Positions 19,506 through 29,047 are shown, counted from the stretch's first letter. The stretch: DNA of 64,000 nt from Paenacidovorax monticola (GCF_014489595.1 NZ_CP060790.1:4092001-4156000), one strand, 5' to 3'. Notes: a model not told the origin generated them from the letters alone. Made by a program: numbers and translations.

Positions 19506-20285
19506 ATGCCGCTGCAGTTCCAGCCCGTTGCCTCCGGCGCCCGCCTGGCCGATCAGGTCGCCGACGCGCTCGCCACCGAAATCCGCAGCGGCCGGCTGGA
19601 GCCGGGCGCACGCCTGCCCACCGAGGCCGTGCTGGCCTCCCAGTTCGCCGTCAGCCGCACCGTGGTGCGCGAAGCCGTGTCGCGGCTCAAATCGCTGGAG
19701 CTGGTCGATTCGCGGCAGGGCAGCGGCGTGTACGTGCGCGCGGCGGGGGCCGAGCCGCTGCGCTTTGAGGGCGCACACCTGGAGTCGCGTGAGGCCGTGA
19801 TCCACATGGCCGAGCTGCGCCGCCCGCTGGAATCCGAGGCCGCGGGCCTGGCCGCCGAGCGCCGCACCGATGCCGACGTGGCGCGCATCCGCGCCGCCAT
19901 CGGCGCCCTGGAGCAGGCCGTGGCCAGCGGCCACAGCGGCGCGGAGCAGGATGTGGCCTTCCACCTGGCGATCGCCAGGGCCGCGCACAACCCGTTCCTC
20001 ATGGGCACGCTGCAGTACCTGCACAGCTTTCTGCAGGGCGCCATCCGCGTCACGCGTGCCAACGAGGCGCGCCGCGACGACTTCGCCCGTGAGGTGGCCG
20101 ATGAGCATGCCCGCATCGCCGATGCCATCGAGGCCGGCGATCCGCTGGCCGCGCGCGAGGCCGCCAAACGGCACATGGACAACGCGATCCGCCGCATCGG
20201 GACGGCCGATTCGGCGTTCTGGCAGCAGGAGGGTGCGCGCCTGGCGCGTCCGCTCGTGGAGGGATATCCGCCGCGCTCTCACTGA
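19506..20285 (+). CDS. GntR family (FCD/FadR subfamily) transcriptional regulator
   Basis: A 259-residue repressor-type regulator. The winged helix is at LEPGARLPTEAVLASQFAVS and RTVVREAVSRLKSLELV, and the effector-binding FCD domain starts around MAELRRPLESEAAGLAAERR. FCD metal/ligand His residues lie in AFHLAIARAAHNPF and AKRHMDNAI. It sits directly in front of the tetronate operon in the same direction. A palindrome in the gap (20342-20366) is its likely operator. A clear paralogue lies 15 kb away (35111-35929) next to the same motif. The natural effector is probably one of the pathway acids, an inference from context. Confidence 0.88.
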   Translation: MPLQFQPVASGARLADQVADALATEIRSGRLEPGARLPTEAVLASQFAVSRTVVREAVSRLKSLELVDSRQGSGVYVRAAGAEPLRFEGAHLESREAVIHMAELRRPLESEAAGLAAERRTDADVARIRAAIGALEQAVASGHSGAEQDVAFHLAIARAAHNPFLMGTLQYLHSFLQGAIRVTRANEARRDDFAREVADEHARIADAIEAGDPLAAREAAKRHMDNAIRRIGTADSAFWQQEGARLARPLVEGYPPRSH

Positions 20286-20341
20286 CGCGATCGCGGGAAA
20301 CGGGGGCGTCAGGGTTAGTCCGCATCGGTGAAATGCGCTCA

Positions 20342-20366
20342 AATTTGTATGATGACATGACAAATT
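20342..20366. promoter_or_regulatory. FCD-type operator before ltnD
   Basis: Perfect seven-base arms AATTTGT and ACAAATT flank an 11 bp centre (ATGATGACATG). It stands about 110 bp before ltnD, in the gap after the GntR gene. The ten-mer ATTTGTATGA within it recurs at 35034 and 35987, both beside genes of the same functional block. Confidence 0.65.
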
Positions 20367-20475
20367 AATCGTCTGACAGATGGCATCCCTGGGCCGCTCG
20401 CCGGTGCTGGGCACCGCAGGGGCATGGCTCATGCCCAGGACGCTCGTCAACCGCTGAACCCGAAAGGAGCACCGC

Positions 20476-21369
20476 ATGGGCAACCCACCGCGTCCCCGCG
20501 TCGGCCTCGTGGGCCTGGGTGCAATGGGCCTGGGCATGGCACAGTCGCTGCGCCGCGCCGGCCATGCACCCCATGTGTTCGATGTGCGCCGCGATGCTGC
20601 GCAGGCCTTCGCCCAGGAGGGCGGTACCGCCTGCGAGACGCTGGCCGAATTGGGCGCGCGCTGCGACGTGGTGGTCTCGGTGGTCGTCAATGCGGCGCAG
20701 ACGGACGCCGTGCTGTTCGGCGAGGACAGCCTGGCCGCCCACATGCGGCCCGGCAGCCTGTTCGTGATGTGCTCCACCGTTGACCCCCACTGGTCCGTGG
20801 CGCTGGAGGCGCGCCTCGCGCAGCGGGGCATCCTGTACCTGGACGCACCGATCTCCGGCGGCGCCGCCAAGGCTGCCAGTGGCCAGATGACCATGATGAC
20901 CGCCGGCACACCCGCAGCCTATGCCCGCGCGGGCGGCGTGCTCGACGCCATGGCGGCCAAGGTGTACCGCCTGGGCGACAAGGCGGGGGCTGGCAGCAAG
21001 GTGAAGGTCATCAACCAACTGCTGGCCGGCGTGCACATCGCCGCCGCGGCCGAGGCCATGGCGCTGGGCCTGCGCGAGGGCGTGGACCCCGCGGCGCTCT
21101 ACGACGTGATCACCCACAGCGCGGGCAACAGCTGGATGTTCGAAAACCGCATGGCCCACGTGCTGGCGGGGGACTACACGCCGCTGTCGGCCGTGGACAT
21201 CTTCGTGAAGGACCTGGGGCTGGTGCTCGACGTGGCGCGCACCAGCAAGTTCCCGCTGCCGCTCTCGTCCACCGCGCACCAGATGTTCATGCAGGCCTCC
21301 ACCGCCGGCTTCGCGCGCGAGGACGACAGCGCGGTCATCAAGATCTTCCCGGGCATCACGCTGCCCTGA
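20476..21369 (+). CDS. ltnD: L-threonate 2-dehydrogenase LtnD
   Basis: NAD-dependent beta-hydroxyacid-dehydrogenase-family enzyme that oxidises L-threonate to 2-oxo-tetronate. 297 residues with the Rossmann motif GLVGLGAMGLGMAQSL, the substrate-binding DAPISGGAAKAASGQM block and the catalytic Lys in GSKVKVINQLLAGVH. The start follows AAAGGAG. First gene of a run with DenD, OtnK, OtnC and OtnI, which is what separates it from other family members such as GarR or GlxR. Confidence 0.88.
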   Translation: MGNPPRPRVGLVGLGAMGLGMAQSLRRAGHAPHVFDVRRDAAQAFAQEGGTACETLAELGARCDVVVSVVVNAAQTDAVLFGEDSLAAHMRPGSLFVMCSTVDPHWSVALEARLAQRGILYLDAPISGGAAKAASGQMTMMTAGTPAAYARAGGVLDAMAAKVYRLGDKAGAGSKVKVINQLLAGVHIAAAAEAMALGLREGVDPAALYDVITHSAGNSWMFENRMAHVLAGDYTPLSAVDIFVKDLGLVLDVARTSKFPLPLSSTAHQMFMQASTAGFAREDDSAVIKIFPGITLP

Positions 21370-21388
21370 ACCCCCAAAGGACCTTTCC

Positions 21389-22402
21389 ATGCACATCCTC
21401 ATCACCGGCGGCTGCGGCTTTCTGGGCGCGCGCCTGGCGCGCACCCTGCTTGCCCAGGGCAGCCTCGCCCTGGCAGGCGCGCCCGCGCAGCCCCTTGCGC
21501 GCGTGGTGCTGGCCGACCGCGTGGCCCCGCCCGCCGACCTGCAGGCCGATGCGCGCGTGCAGTCCATCCAGGGTGACCTGGGCGAGCAGCTTGCCGGCGG
21601 CGCGCTGCCGCTGGCCGAGGTGCAGGCCGTGTTCCACTTGGCGGCGGCCGTGAGCGGCGAGTGCGAGGCCGATTTCGATCTGGGCATGCGCAGCAACCTC
21701 GACGCCACGCGGCAACTGCTGGAAGGCTGCCGCCGCGCGGGCCACGCGCCGGTGTTCGTGTTCTCCAGTTCGGTCGCGGTGTTCGGCGATTCGCCCGAGC
21801 AGCGCCTGCCCGCCGTGATCGAGGACACCTCGCTGCCCACGCCGCAAAACAGCTACGGCATCCAGAAGTTCATCGGCGAACAGCTCGTGGCCGACTACAC
21901 GCGCAAGGGCTTCGTGCAGGGCCGCAACGTGCGCCTGATGACGGTGAGCGTGCGCCCGGGCCGTCCGAACGGCGCGGCCTCCAGCTTCCTCTCGGGCATG
22001 CTGCGCGAGCCGCTGGCCGGCGAACGCGCGCGCTGCCCCGTGGCGCCAGAGACGGCCGTAGCGCTCTCGTCGCCCGGCAACACGGTGCGCGGCATTCTCC
22101 GCGCGGCCACGGCCAGCAGCGCCGAATGGGGCGCGCGCACCGCCGTGAACCTGCCCGCGCTCACCACCACCGTGGGCGAAATGGCCCAGGCGCTGGAGCG
22201 CGTGGCGGGCAAGGAGGCCACCGCACTCATCGACTGGGAGCCCGATGCGCAGGTCGCCAAGATCATCACGGGCTGGCCCAGCCGTTTTGCGCCGAAGCGC
22301 GCCCTGGCCCTGGGCCTGGCGGCCGACGAGAGCTTCGAGGCCATCCTGCGCGACTACGTGCGCGAGAACCCGCAGGCCGTGAGGCTTGCGGTGAAGGGTT
22401 GA
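21389..22402 (+). CDS. denD: D-erythronate 2-dehydrogenase DenD
   Basis: An extended-SDR, NAD-dependent-epimerase-like enzyme of 337 residues, expected to oxidise D-erythronate to 2-oxo-tetronate. The nucleotide-binding motif is ITGGCGFLGARLARTLL. The catalytic Ser-Tyr-Lys set is visible as VFSSSVAVFG and NSYGIQKFIGE. Its pairing with ltnD and otnKCI matches the tetronate clusters described with the DUF1537 kinases, which supports the specific name. On sequence alone, only an SDR dehydrogenase or epimerase could be stated. Confidence 0.85.
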   Translation: MHILITGGCGFLGARLARTLLAQGSLALAGAPAQPLARVVLADRVAPPADLQADARVQSIQGDLGEQLAGGALPLAEVQAVFHLAAAVSGECEADFDLGMRSNLDATRQLLEGCRRAGHAPVFVFSSSVAVFGDSPEQRLPAVIEDTSLPTPQNSYGIQKFIGEQLVADYTRKGFVQGRNVRLMTVSVRPGRPNGAASSFLSGMLREPLAGERARCPVAPETAVALSSPGNTVRGILRAATASSAEWGARTAVNLPALTTTVGEMAQALERVAGKEATALIDWEPDAQVAKIITGWPSRFAPKRALALGLAADESFEAILRDYVRENPQAVRLAVKG

Positions 22403-22414
22403 AGGGAGATGGCT

Positions 22415-23677
22415 ATGGGCCAACTGCGGCTGGGCTGCATCGCCGACGACTTCACGGGTGCCACCGACCTCGCCAATAACCTCGTGCGCGCGGGCATGCG
22501 CGTGGTGCAGGCCATCGGCGTGCCTGCCGGGCCGCTGGCGGCCGACGTGGACGCCGTGGTGGTCGCACTCAAGTCGCGCACCATTCCCCCTGCCGAAGCC
22601 ATCGAGCAATCGCTGGAAGCGTTGTGCTGGCTGCAGGCACAGGGGGCACGCCAGATTTACTTCAAATACTGCTCCACCTTCGACAGCACCCCGGCGGGCA
22701 ACATCGGCCCCGTGACCGAGGCGCTGATGGATGCGTTGGGCTGCGACTTCACCATCGCTACCCCTGCCTTCCCGGACAACAAGCGCACCGTGTTCAAGGG
22801 CTACCTGTTCGTGGGCGACGTGCTGCTCAACGAGAGCGGCATGCAGAGCCACCCGCTTACGCCCATGGCCGACCCCAACCTCGTGCGCGTGATGCAGGCG
22901 CAGTGCCGGCGCAAGGTGGGCTTGATCGACCACGCCGTGGTGGCGCGCGGCGCGGCGGCCGTCACCGAGCGCATCGCGCAGCTCCAGGCCGAAGGCGTGT
23001 CCATCGCCATCGTCGATGCCGTCTCCAACGACGACCTGCTGCGCATGGGGCCCGCGCTCGCGGCGCTGCCGCTGGTCACGGCGGGCTCGGGCGTGGCGAT
23101 CGCGCTGCCAGCCAACTTTGGCCTGGCGCCGTCACCGGCTGCGAGCGGGCTGCCCCCCAAGGGCGGCCTGCGCGCCGTGGTGTCGGGCAGTTGTTCGCTG
23201 GCGACCCACCGGCAGGTGCGCGACTTCATCGCGCGCGGCGGCGCGGCGCTGGCCATCGACCCGCTGCGCATTGCCGAAGGCGCCGATGTGGCGGCCGAGG
23301 CGCTCGCCTGGGCCTTGCCGCTGCTGGAGCGCGGCCCCGTGCTGGTCTATTCCACGGCCGATAGCAGCGCGGTGAAGTCCGTGCAGTCGCGCCTGGGCGT
23401 GGAAGAGGCCGGCGCGATGGTGGAGCGCACCATCGCAGCCATCGCGCGCGGCCTCGTGGAGCGCGGCGTGCGCCAGCTCGTGGTGGCGGGCGGCGAGACC
23501 TCGGGCGCCTGTGTGCAGGCCCTCGCCATCACGCAGATGCAGATCGGCCCGCAGATCGACCCCGGCGTGCCGTGGTGCCATGCGCAGGCGCTCGGCCAGG
23601 GCCTGCACATCACACTCAAATCCGGCAACTTCGGCGGCGACGACTTCTTCACGCGCGCCTTCGAGGTGCTCGCATGA
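22415..23677 (+). CDS. otnK: 3-oxo-tetronate kinase OtnK (DUF1537 family)
   Basis: Phosphorylates 3-oxo-tetronate at C4 with ATP. 420 residues. The N-terminal substrate domain has the IADDFTGATDLANNL and FKYCSTFDSTPAGNIGP motifs, and the C-terminal nucleotide domain has VVAGGETSGACVQAL and KSGNFGGDDFF. Two in-frame ATGs lie six bases apart. The second is chosen because GGGAG abuts the first but stands six bases before the second. The end overlaps otnC by four bases. A second, divergent DUF1537 kinase occurs at 31790. Confidence 0.9.
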   Translation: MGQLRLGCIADDFTGATDLANNLVRAGMRVVQAIGVPAGPLAADVDAVVVALKSRTIPPAEAIEQSLEALCWLQAQGARQIYFKYCSTFDSTPAGNIGPVTEALMDALGCDFTIATPAFPDNKRTVFKGYLFVGDVLLNESGMQSHPLTPMADPNLVRVMQAQCRRKVGLIDHAVVARGAAAVTERIAQLQAEGVSIAIVDAVSNDDLLRMGPALAALPLVTAGSGVAIALPANFGLAPSPAASGLPPKGGLRAVVSGSCSLATHRQVRDFIARGGAALAIDPLRIAEGADVAAEALAWALPLLERGPVLVYSTADSSAVKSVQSRLGVEEAGAMVERTIAAIARGLVERGVRQLVVAGGETSGACVQALAITQMQIGPQIDPGVPWCHAQALGQGLHITLKSGNFGGDDFFTRAFEVLA

Positions 23678-24335
23678 ACGAGACCCTGGCGCGCGAAGAG
23701 ATCTGCCGCGTTGGCCGCAGCCTGTTCGAGCGCGGCTACGCGCACGCCACGGCGGGCAACATCAGCGTGCGGCTCGACGATGGCTTCCTTATCACGCCCA
23801 CCGATGCCTGCCTGGGCTTTCTCGACCCGGCGCGCCTGGCGCGCCTGGACGCGCAGGGCCGGCAGTTGAGCGGCGACCGCGCGAGCAAGACGATCGCGCT
23901 GCACACGCGCATCTACGCCGCCGCGCGCACCTTTGACGCGCAGACCGCCTGCGTGATCCATACGCACAGCACGCACTGCGTGGCCCTCACATTGCGGCCC
24001 ACGGGGGCGAGCTGCTGCAGCCCCTCACGCCGTACTTCGTGATGAAAGTGGGCCATGTGCCCGTGGTCCCCTACCACCGCCCCGGCGCGCCCGAGGCCGC
24101 CGAGGCCGTGGCCCAGGCCATCGCGCGCTATGGTGAACAAGGCACACCGCTGCGCGCCGTGGTGCTGGAGCGCCTGGGGCCCAATGTGTGGCACGACAGT
24201 CCTGCCGCCGCCATGGCCACGCTGGAGGAACTGGAGGAGACCGCCAGGCTGTGGCTGTTGTCCTCGCCGCCGCCCGCCGCACTGGATGCGGCGCAGATCG
24301 ATGAACTGCGCGGCGCCTTCGGCGCACGCTGGTAA
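23674..24335 (+). CDS. otnC: 3-oxo-tetronate 4-phosphate decarboxylase OtnC (one frameshift)
   Basis: A class II aldolase/adducin-family metal enzyme that decarboxylates 3-oxo-tetronate 4-phosphate to dihydroxyacetone phosphate. About 220 residues after one base is restored in the CCC at 23998-24000. Blocks: [19 protein letters not shown], the metal-binding [13 protein letters not shown], then in the next frame [16 protein letters not shown] and [10 protein letters not shown]. The break falls between the zinc-site HTH and the next helix, so an uncorrected protein would be dead. The rest of the pathway is intact, which argues for a sequence error. Confidence 0.87.
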
Positions 24336-24349
24336 GGGAGAGTGAGAAC

Positions 24350-25207
24350 ATGCCCCGCTTCGCCGCCAACCTGTCCATGCTCTACGGCGAGCATGCCTTC
24401 CTCGACCGCTTCGCCGCCGCCGCCGCGGACGGCTTCAAGGGCGTCGAATACCTGTTCCCCTACGAATTCCCCGCTGCCGAAATCGCCAAGCGCCTGCAGG
24501 ACAACGGCCTGGAGCAGGTGCTGTTCAATGCTCCGCCCGGCGATTGGGGCGCGGGCGAGCGCGGCCTGGCCTGCCTGCCCGGGCGCGAGGCCGAGTTCCG
24601 CGACGGCTTTGCGCGCGCGCTGGACTACGCCGCCACGCTCGACTGCCCGCGCATCCATGTGATGGCCGGCCTCGTGCCCGCAGGCCAGACGCGCGAGGCG
24701 CTGCGACCTGTCTACGTGGGGAACCTGCGCTGGGCCGCCGAGCAGGCCGCGCGCGCGGGGCGCAACGTGCTGATCGAGCCGATCAACACGCGCAACATCC
24801 CCGGTTTCTTCCTGAACCGCCAGGACGACGCGCACGCCATCGTCCAGGCCGTGGGCGCACCCAATCTGCAGGTGCAGTTCGACCTGTACCACTGCCAGAT
24901 CGTCGAGGGCGATGTGGCGATGAAGATCCGCCAGTACCTGCCTACGGGCCGCGTCGGCCACTTCCAGATCGCGGGCGTGCCCGAGCGGCACGAGCCCGAC
25001 ATCGGCGAGCTGAATCACCCTTACCTGTTTTCGGTCATCGACGAGGTGGCCGCGCAGTGCGGCTGGCAGGGCTGGGTGGGTTGCGAGTACCTGCCGCGCC
25101 GTGGCGCGGAGCCCGGCGGCACCAGTGCGGGCCTGGGCTGGCTGCGCACGAGGATGCAAGCGGCGGAAAGCCCCTTTCCCCCAGCCCGGGAAAACCCCGG
25201 AATCTAA
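24350..25207 (+). CDS. otnI: 2-oxo-tetronate isomerase OtnI
   Basis: A TIM-barrel enzyme of the hydroxypyruvate isomerase/AP-endonuclease 2 superfamily that converts 2-oxo-tetronate to 3-oxo-tetronate. 285 residues. The visible blocks are [45 protein letters not shown] and [13 protein letters not shown], with the metal-binding Glu, Asp and His residues. The last 20 or so residues (after GWLRTRMQA) extend past the usual end and are low in structure. It closes the tetronate operon; the next gene has its own operator. Confidence 0.88.
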   Translation: MPRFAANLSMLYGEHAFLDRFAAAAADGFKGVEYLFPYEFPAAEIAKRLQDNGLEQVLFNAPPGDWGAGERGLACLPGREAEFRDGFARALDYAATLDCPRIHVMAGLVPAGQTREALRPVYVGNLRWAAEQAARAGRNVLIEPINTRNIPGFFLNRQDDAHAIVQAVGAPNLQVQFDLYHCQIVEGDVAMKIRQYLPTGRVGHFQIAGVPERHEPDIGELNHPYLFSVIDEVAAQCGWQGWVGCEYLPRRGAEPGGTSAGLGWLRTRMQAAESPFPPARENPGI

Positions 25208-25242
25208 AGTGATGTACTCATCATACCATTACACCATCACTT
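25207..25242. promoter_or_regulatory. Inverted repeat before the apionate oxidoisomerase gene
   Basis: Eight-base arms AAGTGATG and CATCACTT are separated by 20 bp. Nested inside is TGATG-TACT-CATCA, and the bottom strand carries GTATGATG as in the other FCD-type sites of the cluster. It lies 17 bp before the coding start and has no T-run, so an operator is more likely than a terminator. Confidence 0.55.
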
Positions 25243-25258
25243 AACTGGAGTAGACACG

Positions 25259-26086
25259 ATGACGAGCATTGCCCTGTTCGGTGCGGGTGGCAAGATGGGT
25301 GTGCGGCTGGCGAAGAACCTGCAAGGTTCCCGCTTCGAGGTGCGGCATGTCGAGGTGGGAGAGGTGGGCCGCAAGCGCCTGCAGGACGAACTGGGCATCC
25401 GCTGCGTGGACGAGGCCACGGCCCTCCTCGGGGCCGATGTGGTGATCCTGGCCGTGCCCGACACGCTGATCGGCAAGATCGCCGCCGCCATTGCGCCGCA
25501 GCTGGCGGCGGGGACCATGGTGATGCTGCTGGACGCCGCCGCGCCGTTCGCCGGCCACCTGCCTGACCGGCCGGACCTGACCTACTTCGTGGCCCACCCC
25601 TGCCACCCGCCGATCTTCAGCGCCGACCTGCGCAAGAACGGCGTGCCCGACTTCTTCGGCGGCGGTCATGCGCCCCAGTCCGTCGTCAGCGCGCTGATGC
25701 AGGGGCCGCAAGAGGCATTCGCGCTGGGCGAGGAAGTCGCCCAGGCCATCTATGCGCCCATCCTGCGCTCGTACCGCGTGACGGTGGAGCAGATGGCGTT
25801 GCTGGAACCCGGCCTGTCGGAAACCGTCTGCGCCACGCTGCTCGACGTGATGCGCGAGGCGATGGACGAGGTGGTAAGCCGCGGCGTGCCGCACGAGGCC
25901 GCGCGCGACTTCCTGCTGGGCCACATGACCATCTTGAGCGCAGTGATCTTCAAGGAGATCCCGGGCCAGTTCTCCGACGCATGCAACAAGGCCATCACCT
26001 TCGGCAAGCCACGGCTGATGAAGGAGGACTGGCTCAAGGTGTTCGACCGCGAAGAGATCGCCGAGAGCATCCAGCGCATCACCTGA
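25259..26086 (+). CDS. apnO: D-apionate oxidoisomerase-like dehydrogenase (ApnO family)
   Basis: A 275-residue NAD-dependent enzyme. The N-terminal Rossmann domain (SIALFGAGGKMGVRLAKNL; ADVVILAVPDTLIGKI) is followed by a phosphogluconate-dehydrogenase-C-like domain (FVAHPCHPPIFSAD; EQMALLEPGLSETVCATL; FLLGHMTILSAVIFKE). In described apiose pathways this family oxidises and isomerises D-apionate to 3-oxo-isoapionate. The same cluster contains a RuBisCO-like protein and a second DUF1537 kinase, which are the next two steps of that route. The name rests on family plus context. Confidence 0.75.
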   Translation: MTSIALFGAGGKMGVRLAKNLQGSRFEVRHVEVGEVGRKRLQDELGIRCVDEATALLGADVVILAVPDTLIGKIAAAIAPQLAAGTMVMLLDAAAPFAGHLPDRPDLTYFVAHPCHPPIFSADLRKNGVPDFFGGGHAPQSVVSALMQGPQEAFALGEEVAQAIYAPILRSYRVTVEQMALLEPGLSETVCATLLDVMREAMDEVVSRGVPHEAARDFLLGHMTILSAVIFKEIPGQFSDACNKAITFGKPRLMKEDWLKVFDREEIAESIQRIT

Positions 26087-26188
26087 GGCCTGGCCTCGCC
26101 GCCTTTCCAGCCGCCGCGCGATGCACCGGCACAGGTGCACGCAAGACGCCTTTCACCGCGCCCCTCGTCAACCACAAGGAGACATACC

Positions 26189-27169
26189 ATGACGATCCGC
26201 TCCACCCTGCGCACGGCCCTGGCCGGCGCTCTGCTTTCCGCCCTGGCGGGCGGCGCCTTCGCCCAGACCGTGATCAAGATCGGCTACACGCCTCCCCTGA
26301 ACTCGCACTACGGGGCGGGGGCGGTCACGTTCTGCGGTGAGGTCGAGAAGGGCACCCAGGGCCGCTACAAGTGCCAGCAGTTCCCCAGCTCCGCGCTGGG
26401 CGGTGAGCGCGAGCAGATCGAGGCGGTGCAGATCGGCACGCAGGACGCGGTGATCACATCGACCGGCCCCGTGGGCAACTTCGTGCCCGAAATCAAGATC
26501 GTCGACATTCCCTTCCTGTTCCGCGACTACGACCACGCGCGCAAGGTGTTCGACGGTCCGATCGGCCAGGACCTGCTGACCAAGTTCCCGAGCAAGGGCC
26601 TGATCGCCCTGGCGTGGACGGAGAACGGCTTTCGCCACATCACGAACAGCAAGCGCCCCATCCTCAAGCCCGAGGATGCCAAGGGCCTGAAGGTGCGCAC
26701 CATGGAGAACAAGGTGCACATGGACGGCTACCGCACCTTCGGACTGCTGCCCACGCCGATGTCGTTCCCCGAAGTGTTCGGCGCCCTGCAGCAAGGCACG
26801 GTGGACGGGCAGGAGAACCCGATCCCGATCATCACCTCGTCCAAGTTCTCGCAGGTGCAGAAGTACCTGTCGCTGACGGGCCATGTCTATTCGCCGGCGC
26901 TGCTGCTACTGTCACCCCGGATCTGGAACAAGCTGTCGGATGCCGACAAGAAGGTGTTCACCGAGGCCGCCAAGGCCAGCGTGGTGGCGCAGCGCAAGAA
27001 GGTGGACGAAGACGACGCCAGCGGCGTCGCCCAGCTCGAGAAGGAAGGCATGCAGGTCGTGCGCAATGTCGACAAGAAGGCCTTCCAGGATGCCTTGAAG
27101 CCGGCCTACGTGGCGTACGCCAAGGAATTCGGCGAAGCCAACATCAAGAAGATCCAGGACGTGAAGTAA
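26189..27169 (+). CDS. TRAP transporter substrate-binding protein DctP-type
   Basis: The periplasmic binding component of a tripartite ATP-independent uptake system. 326 residues with a signal peptide (LRTALAGALLSALAGGAFAQ) and the DctP fold. The conserved Arg that pairs with a carboxylate is in GLKVRTMENKVHMD, and FPEVFGALQQGTVDGQENP is the family signature. A stem with TGCACC/GGTGCA arms lies at 26122-26139 in the preceding gap. It probably binds an acid sugar such as apionate or a tetronate, given its neighbours. Confidence 0.92.
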   Translation: MTIRSTLRTALAGALLSALAGGAFAQTVIKIGYTPPLNSHYGAGAVTFCGEVEKGTQGRYKCQQFPSSALGGEREQIEAVQIGTQDAVITSTGPVGNFVPEIKIVDIPFLFRDYDHARKVFDGPIGQDLLTKFPSKGLIALAWTENGFRHITNSKRPILKPEDAKGLKVRTMENKVHMDGYRTFGLLPTPMSFPEVFGALQQGTVDGQENPIPIITSSKFSQVQKYLSLTGHVYSPALLLLSPRIWNKLSDADKKVFTEAAKASVVAQRKKVDEDDASGVAQLEKEGMQVVRNVDKKAFQDALKPAYVAYAKEFGEANIKKIQDVK

Positions 27170-27185
27170 GCACGCAGCAGCCCCG

Positions 27186-27215
27186 CCGGGCGGGCGCAGC
27201 CGTGCGCCGTCCGGC
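27186..27215 (+). repeat. Stem-loop between TRAP binding-protein and membrane genes
   Basis: CCGGGCGGGCGC can fold back on GCGCCGTCCGG around a short loop, with only a weak T stretch after it. Such hairpins often lower expression of membrane genes relative to the abundant binding protein. Confidence 0.4.
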
Positions 27216-27242
27216 CCTTTCCCCTCCGTCCGAGCACACTCC

Positions 27243-27755
27243 ATGCAGACCTTCGAACGCTACCTGCTCGCCGCGAACCGCTGGGCCCTGATCCTGCTGC
27301 TGGCGGCCATGTCGGTGATCATCTTCACCAACGTCGTGATGCGCTACGTCACGCACGACTCGCTCGAATGGGCCGAGGAAGTGGCGCGCCACATGATGAT
27401 CTGGCTCACCTTCCTGGGCGCCGGCCCCGTGCTGCGCTACGGCGGCCACATCGCCGTGGAGAACCTCCAGGACGCCCTGCCGCGCGCCGGCGGCATCGCG
27501 TTGCGCGTGGTGGTGGCCGGCCTGCTGTTCTCCTTCTTCGGCTTCATGGTCTGGTACGGGTGGCTCTACATGCAGCGCACCCTGTTCCAACTGACCCCGG
27601 TCACCCAGATCCCGTTCGCCTACATCTACAGTGCCATGGCCATCGGCGGCCTGCTGCTGATCGTCCATTTCCTGCTGATGGTGCGCGGCTATGTGCTGCA
27701 CCGCGAGTTCGCGGCCGACGACCATTTCGACGCCAACGCGAGTGCCTCCCTATGA
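27243..27755 (+). CDS. TRAP transporter small membrane protein DctQ-type
   Basis: The four-helix subunit of the TRAP transporter, 170 residues. Helices are seen at ALILLLAAMSVIIFTNVVMR, the EEVARHMMIWLTFLGAGPV region, RVVVAGLLFSFFGFMVWYG and YIYSAMAIGGLLLIVHFLL. Ends within the start of the large subunit gene (ATGA overlap), so the two are coupled. Confidence 0.9.
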   Translation: MQTFERYLLAANRWALILLLAAMSVIIFTNVVMRYVTHDSLEWAEEVARHMMIWLTFLGAGPVLRYGGHIAVENLQDALPRAGGIALRVVVAGLLFSFFGFMVWYGWLYMQRTLFQLTPVTQIPFAYIYSAMAIGGLLLIVHFLLMVRGYVLHREFAADDHFDANASASL

Positions 27756-29047
27756 GCGTTTCCTTCATCCTCATCTTCTCGGCCTGCCTTTACCTGGCGA
27801 TCGGCGTGCCGGTGGCCTTTGCCCTGGGGCTGGCCACGGCCACCACGCTGATCCTGGCGGAAAACTACCCGCTGATGGTGCTGCTCAAGGAGACCTTCAC
27901 GGGCATCGACTCCTTCCCGCTGATGGCCGTGCCGTTCTTCATCCTGGCCGCCGAACTCATGAGCGGTGGCTCGCTGACCGAGGTGCTGCTGCGCTTCGCC
28001 GGCCAGTTCGTCGGGCACAAGCGCGGCGGCCTGGGCTACACGAACGTGGTGTCGCTGACCTTCTTCTCGGGCATCTCGGGATCGGCGCTGGCCGATGCGG
28101 CGGGGCCGGGGTCGATGCTGATCCGCATGATGGACAAGGCGGGGTACGACCGCTCGTACGCGGCGGCGCTGACGGCATCCACCGCCATCGTCGGACCCAT
28201 CATTCCGCCCTCCATCATCATGATCATCTATGCGCTGCAGGATGAGTCGGTGTCGGTGGGCGCGCTGTTCGTGGCGGGCGTGCTGCCGGGCATCCTGATC
28301 GCCGTGGCGATGTGCCTGGTCAACTTCCACATATCGAAGCAGCGCAACTACCGGGGCGAGGGGCGGATGCCGCCGCTCTCGGAGATCCTGCGCACGACCT
28401 GGAAGGCACTGCCGGCCATCATGCTGCCGGTGGTGATCCTCGGCGGCATGCGCGCGGGCTGGTTCACGCCGACCGAGGCTTCTGTGGTGGCGGTGTTCTA
28501 TGCGCTGGTGTGCGGAAAGTTCGTCTACCGCACGCTGCAGTGGCAGGCGCTGCCGGAAATCCTCTCCAAGTCGGCGCTGCTGTCCGCCTCGGTGCTGATC
28601 ATCATCGGCCTGTCGGCCTCCTTTGCCTGGGTGCTGACGATCGAAGGGATCCCCCAGCAGATGGCCGAGTGGCTGATCTCGATGGATCTCTCGCCCTGGA
28701 TGTTCCTGGTGCTGGTGAACATCTTCCTGCTGCTGTTCGGCATCTTCATCGAGCCGCTGCCCGGCGTGATGGTGCTCGCGCCGATCCTGGCGCCGGTGGC
28801 TGCGAAGCTGGGCGTCGATCCCGTGCACTTCGCGATGATCGTGATCTACAACCTCACGCTGGGCATGATCACGCCGCCTGTCGGCGGCCTGCTGTTCGTG
28901 ACCTGCAACGTCTCGCGCGTGCCCATGACGCAGCTGGTCCGGGAGCTGATGCCCTTCCTCTGGGCGCACGGTGTCGTTCTCGTGCTGCTGACTTTCGTGC
29001 CTGCCTTCTCCACCTGGCTTCCCAAAGTCTGGGGCTTCATCAAGTAG
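27752..29047 (+). CDS. TRAP transporter large membrane protein DctM-type
   Basis: The sodium-coupled transport subunit of the TRAP system. 431 residues with about a dozen hydrophobic helices. Family blocks are FFILAAELMSGGSLTEVLL, GISGSALADAAGPGSMLIR, GPIIPPSIIMIIYAL and LTLGMITPPVGGLLFVTCN. It works with the DctP and DctQ proteins encoded just upstream. Confidence 0.94.
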   Translation: MSVSFILIFSACLYLAIGVPVAFALGLATATTLILAENYPLMVLLKETFTGIDSFPLMAVPFFILAAELMSGGSLTEVLLRFAGQFVGHKRGGLGYTNVVSLTFFSGISGSALADAAGPGSMLIRMMDKAGYDRSYAAALTASTAIVGPIIPPSIIMIIYALQDESVSVGALFVAGVLPGILIAVAMCLVNFHISKQRNYRGEGRMPPLSEILRTTWKALPAIMLPVVILGGMRAGWFTPTEASVVAVFYALVCGKFVYRTLQWQALPEILSKSALLSASVLIIIGLSASFAWVLTIEGIPQQMAEWLISMDLSPWMFLVLVNIFLLLFGIFIEPLPGVMVLAPILAPVAAKLGVDPVHFAMIVIYNLTLGMITPPVGGLLFVTCNVSRVPMTQLVRELMPFLWAHGVVLVLLTFVPAFSTWLPKVWGFIK

